Shown here: one piece after another, positions 34,621 through 46,159 of the stretch
Layout of the letters: each line of letters opens with the position of its first letter
How positions within the stretch are numbered: the stretch's first letter is position 1
Origin: Synaphobranchus kaupii
Taxonomy: Eukaryota; Chordata; Actinopteri; Anguilliformes; Synaphobranchidae
Assembly (NCBI GenBank): GCA_029718625.1
Contig: CM056395.1
Coordinates: forward strand, 24,735,273-24,799,272
Length of the DNA: 64,000 nt
Direction: 5' to 3'
The notes under the pieces: generated by a model
The model's database searches: none
What the model was told of the DNA's origin: nothing
The model's input: the letters and a program-made list of their open reading frames with translations, nothing else
Translations under genes and position numbers: made by a program

Positions 34621-36084
34621 TTGTGACACTCTCTGTGTTCCATAATAGAAAAACAAAAAAAGTGAAAAAGGTAAACCAAACCTGCATATCCTCTTGCATG
34701 TGCTTCTGGGTGTGATCATACATAACAGTATTTAACATACATAACACTGTTACTCTCCCTTTCGCTAATTTTATAACAGCTGCAGTTGAAAGAAAAACAC
34801 GTGCTTGTTCTACGCACCCCGAGCTTCAAGTTAGTTTTTGCCATCCTTTCGTTGCTGTTGCCGTTCCGTTTCAGTTTATTTTAGTATGCCAGGCAGATGC
34901 CAGTGTGAAATTCATCTTGATGGTAAAAACTAATTGCTCATTTCAAGCTCTATCTGCTAAAAAACAATTAACGGCAGAGCAATCAGCAGGGTTATTAACG
35001 CGATTCTGCACCTGCGACTTATTAAAAGACAATGTGCGGGGGACAAAGCCGATCCAATAACGGTCCGATAGCAAAATAACTCAGCGCTACGCTCAGAGAC
35101 GTCCAGAGATGAGCCAATAGGGGGTACTCGCCCCCTGGGGGTCAGTGGTGAAGGACCATGCAGACCATGTGATGTCAAATCCATCAGCTGTAATGGAGAC
35201 TATTGATCTCTGTGCAGGGAGTCTAATTATTTTTTTTTTTTTAATGCGATTGCTTTTTATATGGCCAGTGTTCTGTACTGTTCACAATTAACAATTAAGT
35301 AATCTGTACGTTCGCAACGGTAAAGAGCACTTTCTTAGACAGATGCCGCTTTTACCAGTTTGTGTAACATTTCATAAGTGTCCTCTGGTGCGATTTCATT
35401 TGACATCGCAGCAGTGGTCATGCTTTGTCTGAGGTGAGGAGCACACAGTTCCGTTACTACTATGTCACATGAAATCCTATTGCTATCTGATGGGAGTATT
35501 GCTGTCGAGGTCGTCTGAAATATATTCTAAACCAGAGCACCAGAGTCATCCCCATTTAGCCTGTCACAGCATGACTGTGCCTCCATTAGAATTATGTCCT
35601 GTAGGTCACATGGTAACGTGCAGTGCTTCCATTGGCCAAAGCCACTTGTGAAGAGAAATACCTCATTTTGAATAATATCTGCAGGGAAAACGTGGCATAT
35701 ATTAGCTCCTTACTGGAATGTTTACTTCTCCACTGCGTACCGTTGCACCGCAGCTCTTGAACGTTTAATGTGGCCATAATCTCATGAATCAATCTTTGCA
35801 CATGAGATTATTTTCAGATTGTGTATCTGGTTGTAGTTATTTCTTATATTTGAGCCGCAGGCAGAAGGCATGGTCTTATTCCACCCCGCCCCCACACACT
35901 TTTTTCTTATGTAATTATTTTAGGATTGATATAGCATGCTTTTTCGGTTCTGCAGGGACTTAAGCTACAACTGTGATCTGTTTTATGTATTTCTATTATG
36001 TATTTGATTTATATAATATCTAGTATTATTATTTGTGTTTGTATTAAGGATGGCGTAAGCAACCTTAAAATTATTACTTCCATG
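34621..36084. other. Unannotated sequence
   Basis: This is unique AT-rich DNA with no gene, transposon end or array recognised. Confidence 0.5.
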
Positions 36085-36334
36085 AAAGTCGCACATTCAC
36101 AGGTCTTCAAATGTTTCTCACATTTGAGAAGAAATGGGTCCAAAACAAGGCTCCTCTTTGTCTCCATAGAGGAGCCCTATCTAGTTCAAGGGTTCTTTGT
36201 TGGAGAAAATGGTTCAATCTGGGAGCTTTCACACTTTTAACATGTACCATAGAGGTTTCCATAAAGAACTAGAAAGGGTTCCCCAATGGAGACAAGTTGA
36301 AGAACCCTCTTGTTTCTGAGAGAAGAGGGTTACA
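36085..36334. mobile_element. Foldback MITE, imperfect
   Basis: TTGTCTCCATAGAGGAGCCC with TATCTAGTTC on the left pairs with GAACTAGAAAGGGTTCCCCA ATGGAGACAA on the right. The GGGTTCTTTGTTGGA wording resembles a common fish repeat. Ends are not precisely defined. Confidence 0.65.
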
Positions 36335-36424
36335 CGGGTAGATGCACTTACGTACTCTTACAATATAATTCACTGGAGATAAGAGCGTCTACTAAGTGAG
36401 TGTAATGTAATGTGAAGTAATGCA
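36335..36424 (+). mobile_element. SINE 3' tail fragment
   Basis: It reads CTGGAGATAAGAGCGTCTAC then GAGTGTAATGTAATGTGAAG. It matches the 3' end of the SINE at 42353-42597; the tRNA-like head is absent. Confidence 0.8.
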
Positions 36425-36690
36425 ATCTAGGGCAGGTAGACCTGGCTGGTGATTGGCTGTCACTGAGCTGACATCACAGTTCCTCCTTCACAGCTGAGTG
36501 ACTGGTGATGACTCTATCTTAAATCTTCCCGGCCCTAGAGACATAATGAATGGGCTGTCAGTACATTCCTTTATCAAGAGTTTCCTGCTTCCTGTTGCGT
36601 GTGCAGTAACATGGGCAACTCTGTCTGCACAACATCCTCTCACAGAGATTATTGCAGTGCCAGCTGCTGGTCCCCACCCACCAAAACAAG

Positions 36691-36709
36691 CCCCCCCCCC
36701 CCCCCCCCC
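36691..36709. repeat. Poly(C) run, 19 nt
   Basis: Nineteen C are followed by TTTTCCCGCCCCCG. Confidence 0.95.
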
Positions 36710-37429
36710 TTTTCCCGCCCCCGACATATGCCCGTGCGGTACGCGACTTGGATATTTTTGGGACCCGACATGCTCGCTCCTGAAAGCCACCTGCAGTTCA
36801 GAGCAGCACGTCGCATAAAGCACGTATATTTTCAGAAAGTTGCAGAAAAACAGACGAGAACACAAAAATGAAGATTAAGAAGAAGCAGAAGACGAAGAAG
36901 AAGCGTGTGAGAACTCCTTTGAATTCAATCTTTTCTTCCCCCTCCAACGTAGAACCAAGTTTACGCCTTCCCATTAGACCACAAGCAGACCTTGTGCCAG
37001 GCTACAGGCATAACTTTGCTTCGCTTAAAACTGTTGGGACGTTCATGGTGTCTCGGCGGTGTGGCCTTTAGAGCACCGTCCGCACGCCCGTCGCGAGCCG
37101 CAACGTCGGCTGTTCAACTCCACACGTCTCTCCCAATCTCTCGCTCCCGTTCTTCCCCTCTCTCTACACTGTGCTGTCCAATAAAGCTGAAAAAGCCCTA
37201 AAAGTATTTTTTTTTTTTAATTGGTGAGAGGCATGTCACAGTTAATAGGACAGCAATATCTCGAGCCAAAATACAAATCCCTCGGAGTTATCATCACTCT
37301 ATCTGTTGTTTTCTCTGCTTTCTTCCCATCTGAATAAAGCTAAAAATATCAAAGGAGAGTGACCTGCGTGCAAGACTATTAAAAAAAAAAAACAGATCTA
37401 AATCAAATGAAGTGCAGCAGAGGTGGCCA

Positions 37430-37800
37430 TAAGCGATCCCCGTTAAACGAGTGAGAGGACGGGCGTTGTCGAACCCGGCCACGGAGCGTCGCAGTGAGTC
37501 ACGGAGGAGCAGGCGCTACGGAGAGCCGGCGCTGCGGCGAGCGACGGAAATAGCATCCGTCTTGTCCCTGTCTGGTTAATTAACTGGTCCGCTGACGGGG
37601 GCCAGGTCCCTGTGGGGAGCCAATTTTCCAGGGTGTGGGAGAGAGAGGGCCAAATGAGCTCGAGGGTTCGGGGCGCGGTGGCGGCGGTGACCCCGCCTCG
37701 CCGGAGACGAGCGGCGGCGAAGAGCGAGGTCGCCGAGCCGTTCGAGGAAAGAGGCGCGGGCGGATCTCCGGATTTTCAGCGGCCCTCTTTGATTAAATCA
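37430..37800. promoter_or_regulatory. CpG-rich stretch
   Basis: It has dense CpG (CGGAGAGCCGGCGCTGCGGC, GCGCGGTGGCGGCGGTGACC, CGAGCGGCGGCGAAGAGCGA). It is followed by CTTTGATTAAATCACC and TTTTGATTAGC, homeobox/TCF-like words in a less GC-rich block that could be conserved. No exon is recognised. It might be a 5' exon or promoter of the same gene. Confidence 0.4.
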
Positions 37801-39049
37801 CCAATGGAGTTTTGATTAGCAGTGCCCTCCTGCCGCCATTAGACACGCTTCATTATATTGAGAGCAGACATTTTAAATTAAAGAATGTCATCGGGGGCCG
37901 TGATGTCATCTGTGAAAGGTACCCCTCTCCTCCCGTAGACGGCGGCTCCGGAGGCTTTAGTGTGCGGTCAGCGGGCTAGTTAAACGGTCCCCTGCGCACA
38001 GGAAACGGCACGGGAGACGCACGCACGCACACTTAAACTTGCAGGAATACGTGCAGGCGTGGGTGTATTCGGGGGAAAAAAAATCTGGAAAACGATGAGG
38101 AGAAATCTTTAGCCTTCTTTACTCACCCTGTCATTTCCCAATCTTCGACAAAACCTTCGTCTTAAAAAATGAAAAGGCTGTCCAGTCACCCCGTTATTGG
38201 TCGGAGTGTGTTTTTGTGGGCTGACCACGTAATTACAGTGATCAATACTGTTCAACAGACAGTGACCGCAAGGCCAAAATTGATTCTGAATGACAGTGAA
38301 GCAATCACAGGAAAGGAAAAAAAAAAAAAAAAAAACTACACGGTCGTTATTTCACATCTATGATTCTATGACTAATTCTATCAAGTTTCATGTGGTCAGC
38401 GCTAGTGTGTATATTCACATCATAAATGCGCAAGGTAACAATTGCACCAGCTGTGATTATGCTGCGATTGACAAAGTCGTCTCCCATTCAATCATTCGCC
38501 GCCGCCGTGATCTATGCTGACGTGATCAGAGCGCTGGCAGTGGTAATGATGCGACGTATCGATCAGCAGCTGGTATGACCAATGAACCATTAAAATACGG
38601 TCAATCAAACGTTGAACGTTTCTCAATAAGACCGCAATGAGAAAATACATGACCGTTACTGCTTTTTTCCCCACATTTTTCCCCCAGATTTCAGAATTGG
38701 ATCCTCATCTCCTCTGAAAATATCACCTTACTTTTATCCCCTTCTTTGACATTCAAACCCAGTCGTGCTGCCTGACGCCCAGTTACACTAGTCCTAAACC
38801 TGTCTAAATGCAGCCCGCGAGCTGTCCATCAGTGCGCTTATAATTGCAACGTTCATGGGAGCGATGTCACGAAGAACAGAACCTAAACCATATCATTATA
38901 AAATGCACGGGCGTGTCACGCGTGTCTACTATTTTATTATTATACCTTACAAATTACATTTTAGATAAAACTTATTTTTAGATGCCAGTTTCGATCATTC
39001 CTTGTCTTGTCAAAAGGATCCAAACTGAGGTCGGTGGTAAGAATGATCA
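37801..39049. other. Unannotated sequence
   Basis: No gene or named repeat is seen. A poly(A) run lies at 38318-38335. Confidence 0.5.
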
Positions 39050-39800
39050 ACGTAAAAAGGCCTGATACTTTCGCCCCGGTCGAGCCAGCCGTGACACGCG
39101 ATCGCGGTGAAGCGCGGTTAAATCCACGCCGCGGTACGACGGGGGCAAGCTGTGTAATATAATGCAAATTGAGCGGAAGATCACAAGCCGAGGCCTAATC
39201 GCCGGTGACAGACGGTCCGATTTTCCACGTTCCTGCTCGGCACAGAGATTTACATCTGCATTCCTCCCCGGTGAACCCAAACACGGTATCGGACCAAAAA
39301 AAAAAAAAAAAAGCCCCGCCCCCCGCTCTCAGGACCTGGCCTGGGGTGTAAACAGCATTAAGAGGCGCATCGTAAAATGGCCCCAGCAATTTGAGACTTA
39401 TTTTCCCTTTTTTTCCCCCTCTCTCTCAGTGTTATGAATAGCAATTCCACCGAAAACCACAGAGGTTCAAATGGCTTCCACATGGCCGGCCATGTAGGGG
39501 CTCCCCCGAGCCGGACCCCCCTCCCCCCCTTCCGAGTCACCCGGCAGTCTCGTCTAGACGGTAGGCGGGGTCGCCCAGCGCATCCACGCCCCCCTAAATC
39601 CCTGTCGCTCCACCATATTTCATTATGTCCATTCTCAACGGAACACAAATCACACCACCCCGCCTGGAAGGGGTAGACCTGCAGAGAAGGCCACGCGCGG
39701 GTACGAAAGTGGCCGTAATCCGCCATTGAGGCGCGCGGGCTAGCGCCTGGGAGCGGAGGGCCCCTGCTTGCCTTCTGCTGAGACTCCTCTATCATCCCGT
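39050..39800. promoter_or_regulatory. Moderately CpG-rich stretch
   Basis: CpG clusters occur at 39080-39240 (ACACGCGATCGCGGTGAAGC, CACGCCGCGGTACGACGGGG) and 39490-39780. Minus- and plus-strand frames here are open because of composition. No splice-bounded exon was recognised. Confidence 0.3.
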
Positions 39801-41440
39801 AAGGCGGTGGGCTCAGTCAAAACAAGATAACCGCAGGTTACAGAAGAGTGAGAGCTGTCGCCTCGCTGTTTACGAAAAGACTAAAATAAACACGTTCGGC
39901 TGGAAGGTGGTTATCAGAAAGAAAAAAAAAGGAAAAAAAAAGAAAAAATAGTGGGTTCAAAAAAAAAAAAAAAAAAATTCATTCATTGATTTCCAGCGGT
40001 ACGGATTTTATGTGAGGTTAACCCTCGCTTCCGCCAACGTACGATTTCCCTCAAATCAGAACCAGAGACTGAAGGCTAAATCCCGCGTACTCTGGACTTG
40101 CGGTCTCGTCGACTCAAAGGGGCATTCTCATCAAGTCCACGAGCGCTTAGGGGTGACCCATTGCGAAAACGCCGTTTTTGACAAGGGCTCTCATGCCGAC
40201 TTTTCGCACCCTCTACCCGGGAAATATGCCATTAAAGACCGCCAGTCCACAGTCCACGAGTCCAGAGGGCTCAGTTTGAGATTCGGCCTTACACTCTGCC
40301 CCTGGATTTAAGGCGGGGTATTGTACGCTTGTCGGCCATGAAAGATATGTCCCGGACTGGAGATTTTTTTGCCTTTTTTAATCCAAGGAACAAAAGCCCA
40401 GGAGTAATTCAGCTGGGGCCATTCAGGGGTACTGGAGTATATCAGACTAAGCACAGGGACTGTAAAGCACATTTTATACCGTGGCGATTAGCGTGGGCGT
40501 GAAAGCCTGCTTACAAAGCTTTAAGATGGCGGCTCGTGATTCATCGTGATCTCCTCAGAACAAATATATATCTTAAGGTCAAGAAGTCGCTGGTGATATG
40601 TGCTTCGCTTTGCTAAGCCGCTCAATTGAAAGTGAATGCACTGATTGAGGACAGGACAGGCCAGATTAATTAATGCAGAGGGCAGTTTAAGCAGAAATTT
40701 ACTAACTGCTATGTCCTCAATAATAAATACTGGAGCAAGACAATTTGGTTTCTTTCTACTGGTGCTTAACCGGCAAACTACTGTAGTAAAGTCGTGTTGC
40801 GCTGTTGAAAATTTACTAAATCTATTACGCTACGGGTTTTTAGCTATCAAACATAAGCATAAAAGATGACAAAGACGAAGACAAAACTCCTCTAATAAGA
40901 GCTATGGCTGGCCTATATAACGCAGCAGTGAGCTCTATCAAAAGGTTCACTAGCCTCAATCGACAGATTATTTTATTATTTTTGACAAGATTATGTGCTC
41001 TTTTTTTTACATCAAGAACTCACTGTCATATGAATCGATTTCATATACGAAACACAATGGCGTGTGGCAGAATCAGGCATATTTCCTTCAGAAATGAAGT
41101 AGAATATGAATAATAGCTATATTAATAATAATTATAAGGGCAACTGTTATATACATGACTTGGTAATTAGCCTATATATTGAATGTCTGCGCTTAATTAC
41201 CTGTTTATGAATTTTGCACACATTTGCAGTTTCAAAGTGACATTGGGGTAAAACGTGTGGTGTGTGTGTGTGTGATGTGTGTGTGCGTACGTGTACATAG
41301 ATGATCTGCAGATTATTCAGTTCTCAAAAGGCCATGTGTATTTGCATCTATAGTGTGCCTTTTCAAAAAATACATGCAAATTCTCACGTGTTTTGTATTT
41401 TGTTTTTTCCTGTTCCTCCCTTTTACTCTCCTTATTTCAG
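39801..41440. other. Unannotated sequence
   Basis: A-rich runs (39920-39977) and unique sequence. There is a short TG run at 41258-41285. No gene recognised. Confidence 0.5.
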
Positions 41441-41468
41441 CATACTGCATACTGCATACTGCATACTG
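41441..41468. repeat. 7-bp tandem repeat (ATACTGC)n
   Basis: Four head-to-tail copies of CATACTG. Confidence 0.95.
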
Positions 41469-41969
41469 AATGATTTCAGAGACGACTGGATTAAAACAAT
41501 CTTACAGATTTTATTGCAGTTTTATCAGCGTAGCTCGGGGAAAAAGCACTGCAATAATGGCTTTAGCTTTTTAGAGCGGTCTTCCAAATGGCTGAGGAAG
41601 ATAGTGCAAGGATTCAGAGTAATAAAAGTGCTTGTCCTAATCAGCAGGCCTGTAGTTTTCATGTAGACAGCATAGCACCATTTTCTCACTGGATAGCATT
41701 GCTCTACTAATCAATACTGTGCAATTCAATGATAAAGAAAGATGCCATAGACTCTAAGGGCACCTTATATTCAATTAAATTTGAGAATTCAGTAAGTAAT
41801 GGTAGCTGAAAACACTATTGAATCAGGAAAAAAAAATCCATACATTTTCGGTCAGAGACATATTCATGATTTTAAATGTATGGGATCTGCAACAGTAATT
41901 TGTGGTAATACTTTTTAAGCAATGTATACATATGTATATTTATTTTAAATAAATAAATATATAAATAAT

Positions 41970-42090
41970 TGCACTGAGTAAAATCCGGAATAGCTCTTTA
42001 TACTTCAGTCCATGTTCCAGATTTGGGAGGGTTCCGGGTTTTGCAGTCATCCAACTAACTCAGAAATGCAGCTTGGTGATACAGGCCCTT
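41970..42090. mobile_element. Partial copy of the 9590-9754 MITE family
   Basis: It shares GCACTGAGTAAAAYCCGGAA and AACTAACTCAG with the copy at 9590-9754. Its central block (CAGTCCATGTTCCAGATTTG) is the reverse complement of that copy's centre. Confidence 0.75.
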
Positions 42091-42302
42091 GGACACGCAG
42101 GAGGTGCAGTTAATGCACAACACATCTTGGAAACTTTGCATTGTTGCACCAATCTAAGGTTGAGCAACTCCAACTGAACACTGAATCAAAACAGTCTCCA
42201 TGATTCCCCCGCGCTGCGAATCCCCAGCCAGGTCTGTGACTCACTCTACGGCCTTCCTCCACAGAATGCTAAACAAATGTTTTTTTTGGTTTTTTTTTTT
42301 GT

Positions 42303-42330
42303 GGGGGGGGGGGGGGGGGGGGGGGGGGGG
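42303..42330. repeat. Poly(G) run, 28 nt
   Basis: This is the longest G run in the window, preceded by a T-rich stretch. Confidence 0.96.
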
Positions 42331-42352
42331 CTGTGTCACACTTCTGTCCTAG

Positions 42353-42597
42353 TGGAGCGGCAGTGTAGTATAATGGTATAATGGTAGGTATAATGGTTAA
42401 GGAACTGGACTTGTAACCGAAAGGTTGCAGGTTTCGATTCCCAGGTAGGACACTGCCGTTGTACCCTTGAGCAAGGTACTTAACCTGAATTGCTTCAGTA
42501 TATATCCAGCTGTATAAATGGATAAATGTAATAAGAAGTTGTGTAAGTCGCTCTGGATAAGAGCGTCTGCTAAATGCCTATAATGTAATGTAGTGAG
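42353..42597 (+). mobile_element. tRNA-derived SINE, full-length, plus orientation
   Basis: The tRNA-like head has an A-box region (TAATGGTTAAGGAACTGG) and a B-box region (GGTTGCAGGTTTCGATTCCC). The body contains TTGAGCAAGGTACTTAACCT and CAGTATATATCCAGCTGTAT. The tail reads GTCGCTCTGGATAAGAGCGT CTGCTAAATGCC and ends TAATGTAATG. It is the best-preserved member in the window. A small duplication of ATAATGGTA is present in the head. Confidence 0.94.
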
Positions 42598-42867
42598 GGA
42601 TCCGGAAGCAGCATCACTTCCTCGTTTCTCCGCGGATCTATGTGATGGGATGCCGTACGTCCCGCTCACTAACGGGTCCACAGGGGCTGCGAGCCCTGGC
42701 CCAGCACCGTCTCCCTTTCAGTCCAAGGGCCAGGGAGCAATCCAGCTCACGGCCGGGCATGATTAATTCAGCGCAGTCCCGTTGTGACGCCAGCTTCTCT
42801 GTGACTCATCTAGCTGCTGCAAATTGTATTATCATGGACATTGGCTGTTTTGACCATGTTGGTCCTT

Positions 42868-43101
42868 AAGCCCTAGACCCTGAGCCAACCAGAGGAGGAT
42901 GGGTTCCCCCATTGAGTCTGGTTCCTTCCAAGGTTTCTTCCTAGTTACACCAGGGAGTTTTTCCTTGCCACTGTTGCCTTTGGCTTGCTCTTGTGGGGAG
43001 TTTAGGCTGGGTTTTGCTGTTTTGCTGTGAAGTGCATCGTGACAACTTGTTGTGAAATGCGCTATATAAATAAATATTGATTGATTGATTGATTGATTGA
43101 C
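42868..43101 (+). mobile_element. L2-type LINE 3' end with (TTGA)n tail
   Basis: It runs through GGTTCCTTCCAAGGTTTCTT, GAGTTTTTCCTTGCCACTGT, TGGCTTGCTCTTGTGGGGAG and GCGCTATATAAATAAATATTG, then five TTGA/TGAT units. It is 5'-truncated, without reverse transcriptase. Confidence 0.9.
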
Positions 43102-43896
43102 TTCCTGGCGGCGGACGGGGGATCTTTTCTGGACCAGCTTGTTACGGATGAGCAAAAAATAAAATAAAAAATGCCGCACAACACTTTCGGATACCTCCTG
43201 CTGTTTTTTATTCTTTTTTTTTTTTGGAAATGGTATCATCTCTGTGAGGATATATCTCATTCACGTACAGTATATACCCTTTGCTAACATTGTCGGAGGC
43301 ACAGTGTTCAGGCTGGTTGAAAAAAATTAAACAAAAGAAAATATTATATAAAATATGAGGCAAACTGGCATGGGACAAACTTCTTCAGCATGATGCGAAA
43401 CCACTGAATATGTATGGAGTGAAGCATGCGGCCTGATGGGAATACGTCAAACTGGCAGTGTACTCCATGGAGTCGACAACCCTAACACGTTCCCCTGCGG
43501 CGTAGCCAAAGCTCGCAGACGAAGAATCACCACCGTCGACGTCTTGAGTGCCTAGTCATGAATCATTAAACGAAGTTATCGGAGATGCAATATAAGCAAT
43601 AACAGAGGATGGTGCAGCGTAATTAATTCATTCATTAATCAATAAATAAAAACACTGTCTAGCTTCCAGATATAGTCAGTTGCCAAAACTATGGCAAAAT
43701 CAAAAGTACCAGAAACCATACATGAATATACAATGCCAGACGCGACGTGTTTAGATAGACGTGAAAAAGTGCAGCTGCTACGTTATTCAAAATGTCCAAA
43801 AGGCCAAATTATTAGCCATAGACCTGATGAATAGAATTGGATTGTGTCCTTTTACTACGAGTTTGAGTAATTTTATAATACATAATACATACCGTG
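43102..43896. other. Unannotated sequence
   Basis: No gene or named repeat is seen. Confidence 0.5.
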
Positions 43897-44339
43897 CAGT
43901 CCAAAAGTATTTGGACAGTGACACATTTTTTTGTTGTTTTAGCTCTGTAGTCCAGCACATTGGATTCGAAATGGAACAGTGACTATGAGGTCTTTTAAAA
44001 TATTTAAATATTTTTTTTTAAATATTTAAAAATTAGTCTGTTGATTGTTGATGTTTTTGGGTCACAGGACATCAGGCAGTCATGGCATGCAAAGGATATG
44101 CAACCTAATATCAAATATGATGACTTTAAGTTTGTTAATTTGTCCAATTACTTATGGTCCCCTAAAATGTGGGGACCATGTATAAAAACGCCCACAATTG
44201 CTACATGGTGCACCCGATATGGACGCAAACACCCTCAAATCAAAGCTGAAAGTCTGCACTCCAAACTCATAGTCAATGTGCTGAAGTACACTTGCCAAAA
44301 CAACAAAAAATATGTCGCTGACCAAATACTTTTGGACTG
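43897..44339. mobile_element. Tc1-type MITE with CAGTCCAAAAGTATTTGG ends
   Basis: The left end CAGTCCAAAAGTATTTGGAC and the right end CCAAATACTTTTGGACTG are inverted. The interior contains GTTTTTGGGTCACAGGACAT and GGCATGCAAAGGATATGC. This segment is also found in the elements at 22549-23144 and 60777-61187. No transposase remains. Confidence 0.88.
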
Positions 44340-44974
44340 TACTGTATATAAGTATGGGCTATATACGTCAGAATGGCTCTAAAATTCTGCACGGAAAAGG
44401 ACCATTTTCACGGCTCCCTGGATTGCTGAAAGGAGAGAATATAAGTCCTGGTAAACTCACAAAATGTGACAAAACAACAAAACAAAAAAAAAACGACCAT
44501 GTTTTTGGCGGGCTGTGGCTCCTGGCCTTTCCGCCACCACGTGCAGTGATCTTATCCCGCGGACTCTAAATTCATCTCGGAGCGCTGCTGTTGAGGAGTA
44601 AGGATTTTGTGCTTTAATGCTCTGGAGTAAACACTGTGACTGGATGATTGATGGCTGTAAAACGGGCTGTCTTGTTTTCCCTGCTCTGTACTGTCTCAGG
44701 GAGTATCGAGTAGCACTGCCCAGGTACAGAATGCCAAAAGCCTCAGGTCAGATGGATTCTGCAACGGCCAAAAACCGCCATCCAGAACATTGGTCCCCCC
44801 CCTTATAAAAATCCATAACTTACTCCTCTATATCTTTTCCAGACTTATTCTGATGTTCTTATATTGACTGTGTTTACTTGTAGACATATATGCTGCAAAA
44901 GCCATGCAGTGTTTTATCTACTGACAGTAACACAGGACCTAATCATGCTGGTCAATTTAATGCGCGTTTAGCTG
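44340..44974. other. Unannotated sequence
   Basis: No gene or repeat is recognised. Confidence 0.5.
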
Positions 44975-45251
44975 CAGCTGCACCCCGATAAGTCAGGAGA
45001 TGCTTGGTAACATTTAGAACTGACTGAGGCAATTGCAGTGCGCTGAAGCTTAAACCTCACGTTTAAACCTCTAGATCACTGCATTACAGCTGGAACAGCT
45101 ATCCAAATAAGGATTAGCAGTTCCAGTTGTAATGCACTTCTGTTTTCCAGAGGTTTAAACCTGAGGTGTAGACTTCAGCTAAGCACACTGCAATTGCCTC
45201 AATACATTCTAAATGTTACCAAGCATCTACTGACGTATCGGGGTGCAGCTG
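44975..45251. mobile_element. Long foldback element, ~277 bp
   Basis: Ends CAGCTGCACCCCGATAAGTC and GACGTATCGGGGTGCAGCTG are inverted. The arms continue (GATGCTTGGTAACATTTAGA; CAATTGCAGTG; AGGTTTAAACCT) almost to the centre, so each arm is about 130 bp. RNA from it would form a long hairpin. The family is not recognised. Confidence 0.88.
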
Positions 45252-45598
45252 TATTATCTTAAAAAGCTACGCAGTTCAATGATTGTCATCGAGCTAGCAT
45301 CGGCACACATTTACTCCCATAAAAAAAAGACCAATTTGCAATGTAATTTACTGGGCTAGTCATTAGCCATATACAGGGAAACTGTGCCTCAAGTTTTATT
45401 TCATTAAATTTTTTAAAAACAATGTCAACTGGTTCTGGTATTTTTCAGTTGACATCTTTTAATAAGTCACCACACACACACACACACACACACACTGTTG
45501 CCCTTTGACAAAGCCACAGGAAACCACTCGTCTGCTTCCCTTCTGACGCAAGCGGCCATTTCATTCTCCTTACCAGGATTCCCAGACCTGGCCACCTT

Positions 45599-45611
45599 TG
45601 ACCTTTGACCT
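45599..45611 (-). promoter_or_regulatory. Perfect DR1 nuclear-receptor element
   Basis: On the minus strand it reads AGGTCA-A-AGGTCA, followed by a third half-like AAAGGTGG. DR1 is the consensus for RXR/PPAR, HNF4 and COUP-TF dimers. It lies about 40 bp before an AP-1 array. Occupancy is not known. Confidence 0.5.
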
Positions 45612-45651
45612 TTGGGCAAGTAACTGTTCAGTCACAAGGTAATAATTATGC

Positions 45652-45754
45652 TCGGGAGTGACTCGGGAGTGACTCAGGAGTGACTCAGGAGTGACTCAGG
45701 AGTGACTCAGGAGTGACTCAGGAGTGACTCAGGAGTGACTCAGGAGTGACTCTG
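45652..45754 (+). repeat. 11-bp minisatellite carrying seven AP-1 (TGACTCA) sites
   Basis: Nine head-to-tail units of GGAGTGACTCA are present. Seven contain a perfect TGACTCA heptamer, the first has TGACTCG and the last TGACTCT. The 11-bp period puts the heptamers about one helical turn apart, on one face of the DNA. It may be a neutral minisatellite or an AP-1-binding cluster. It is bordered by a DR1 site on the left and CpG-rich DNA on the right. Confidence 0.95.
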
Positions 45755-46010
45755 GCCTCCGACGCAGAACACAGCCTGCGACCCTGATCCTGACCGTAGA
45801 TTTCCCCAGGGAAGTCCGCCCACCGTACCGAAGTGTGAAAACGTTCTCTGCGAAACACAGCGGGGACGTCGATTCGTCGTTCTCCTCTCCTCCGAGGGGC
45901 GCTCGGAGTTCGGATAGATGCAAAAATAGAGAAAACGGTTTTGTGCTCGAAACGGCGCTGCTGGAGTCTAAAAATAATTACGATCATGGAGAGAGCAGCG
46001 TTCGAGCCTG
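45755..46010. promoter_or_regulatory. CpG-rich stretch next to the AP-1 array
   Basis: It contains GGGGACGTCGATTCGTCGTT, CCGAGGGGCGCTCGG and similar words. No exon is recognised. With the DR1 and AP-1 sites it could form an enhancer or promoter. Confidence 0.3.
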
Positions 46011-46140
46011 GCACTCTGTGATTTTCTTGTTAATGTTCAAAAATCTTCTCTGCTCTGCCACTGTGAAAGACAGTATCTGCATGCTGCAGTGGATCCCAGC
46101 CATCAAATAAGCCTCCTACAGGGGTATGGGGTGGAGGTTC

Positions 46141-46159
46141 GGGGGGGGGGGGGGGGGGG
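46141..46159. repeat. Poly(G) run, 19 nt, in a G-rich tract
   Basis: G19 then further G-rich sequence (GGGAGGGGGTGGGGGGGG). The minus strand is a C-rich tract. Confidence 0.95.

Noticed and set aside
42380..42450. Possible tRNA gene (A- and B-box-like words)
   Set aside because: It lacks a foldable cloverleaf and is continuous with a SINE body. It is the tRNA-derived SINE head. The same applies at 57300-57400.
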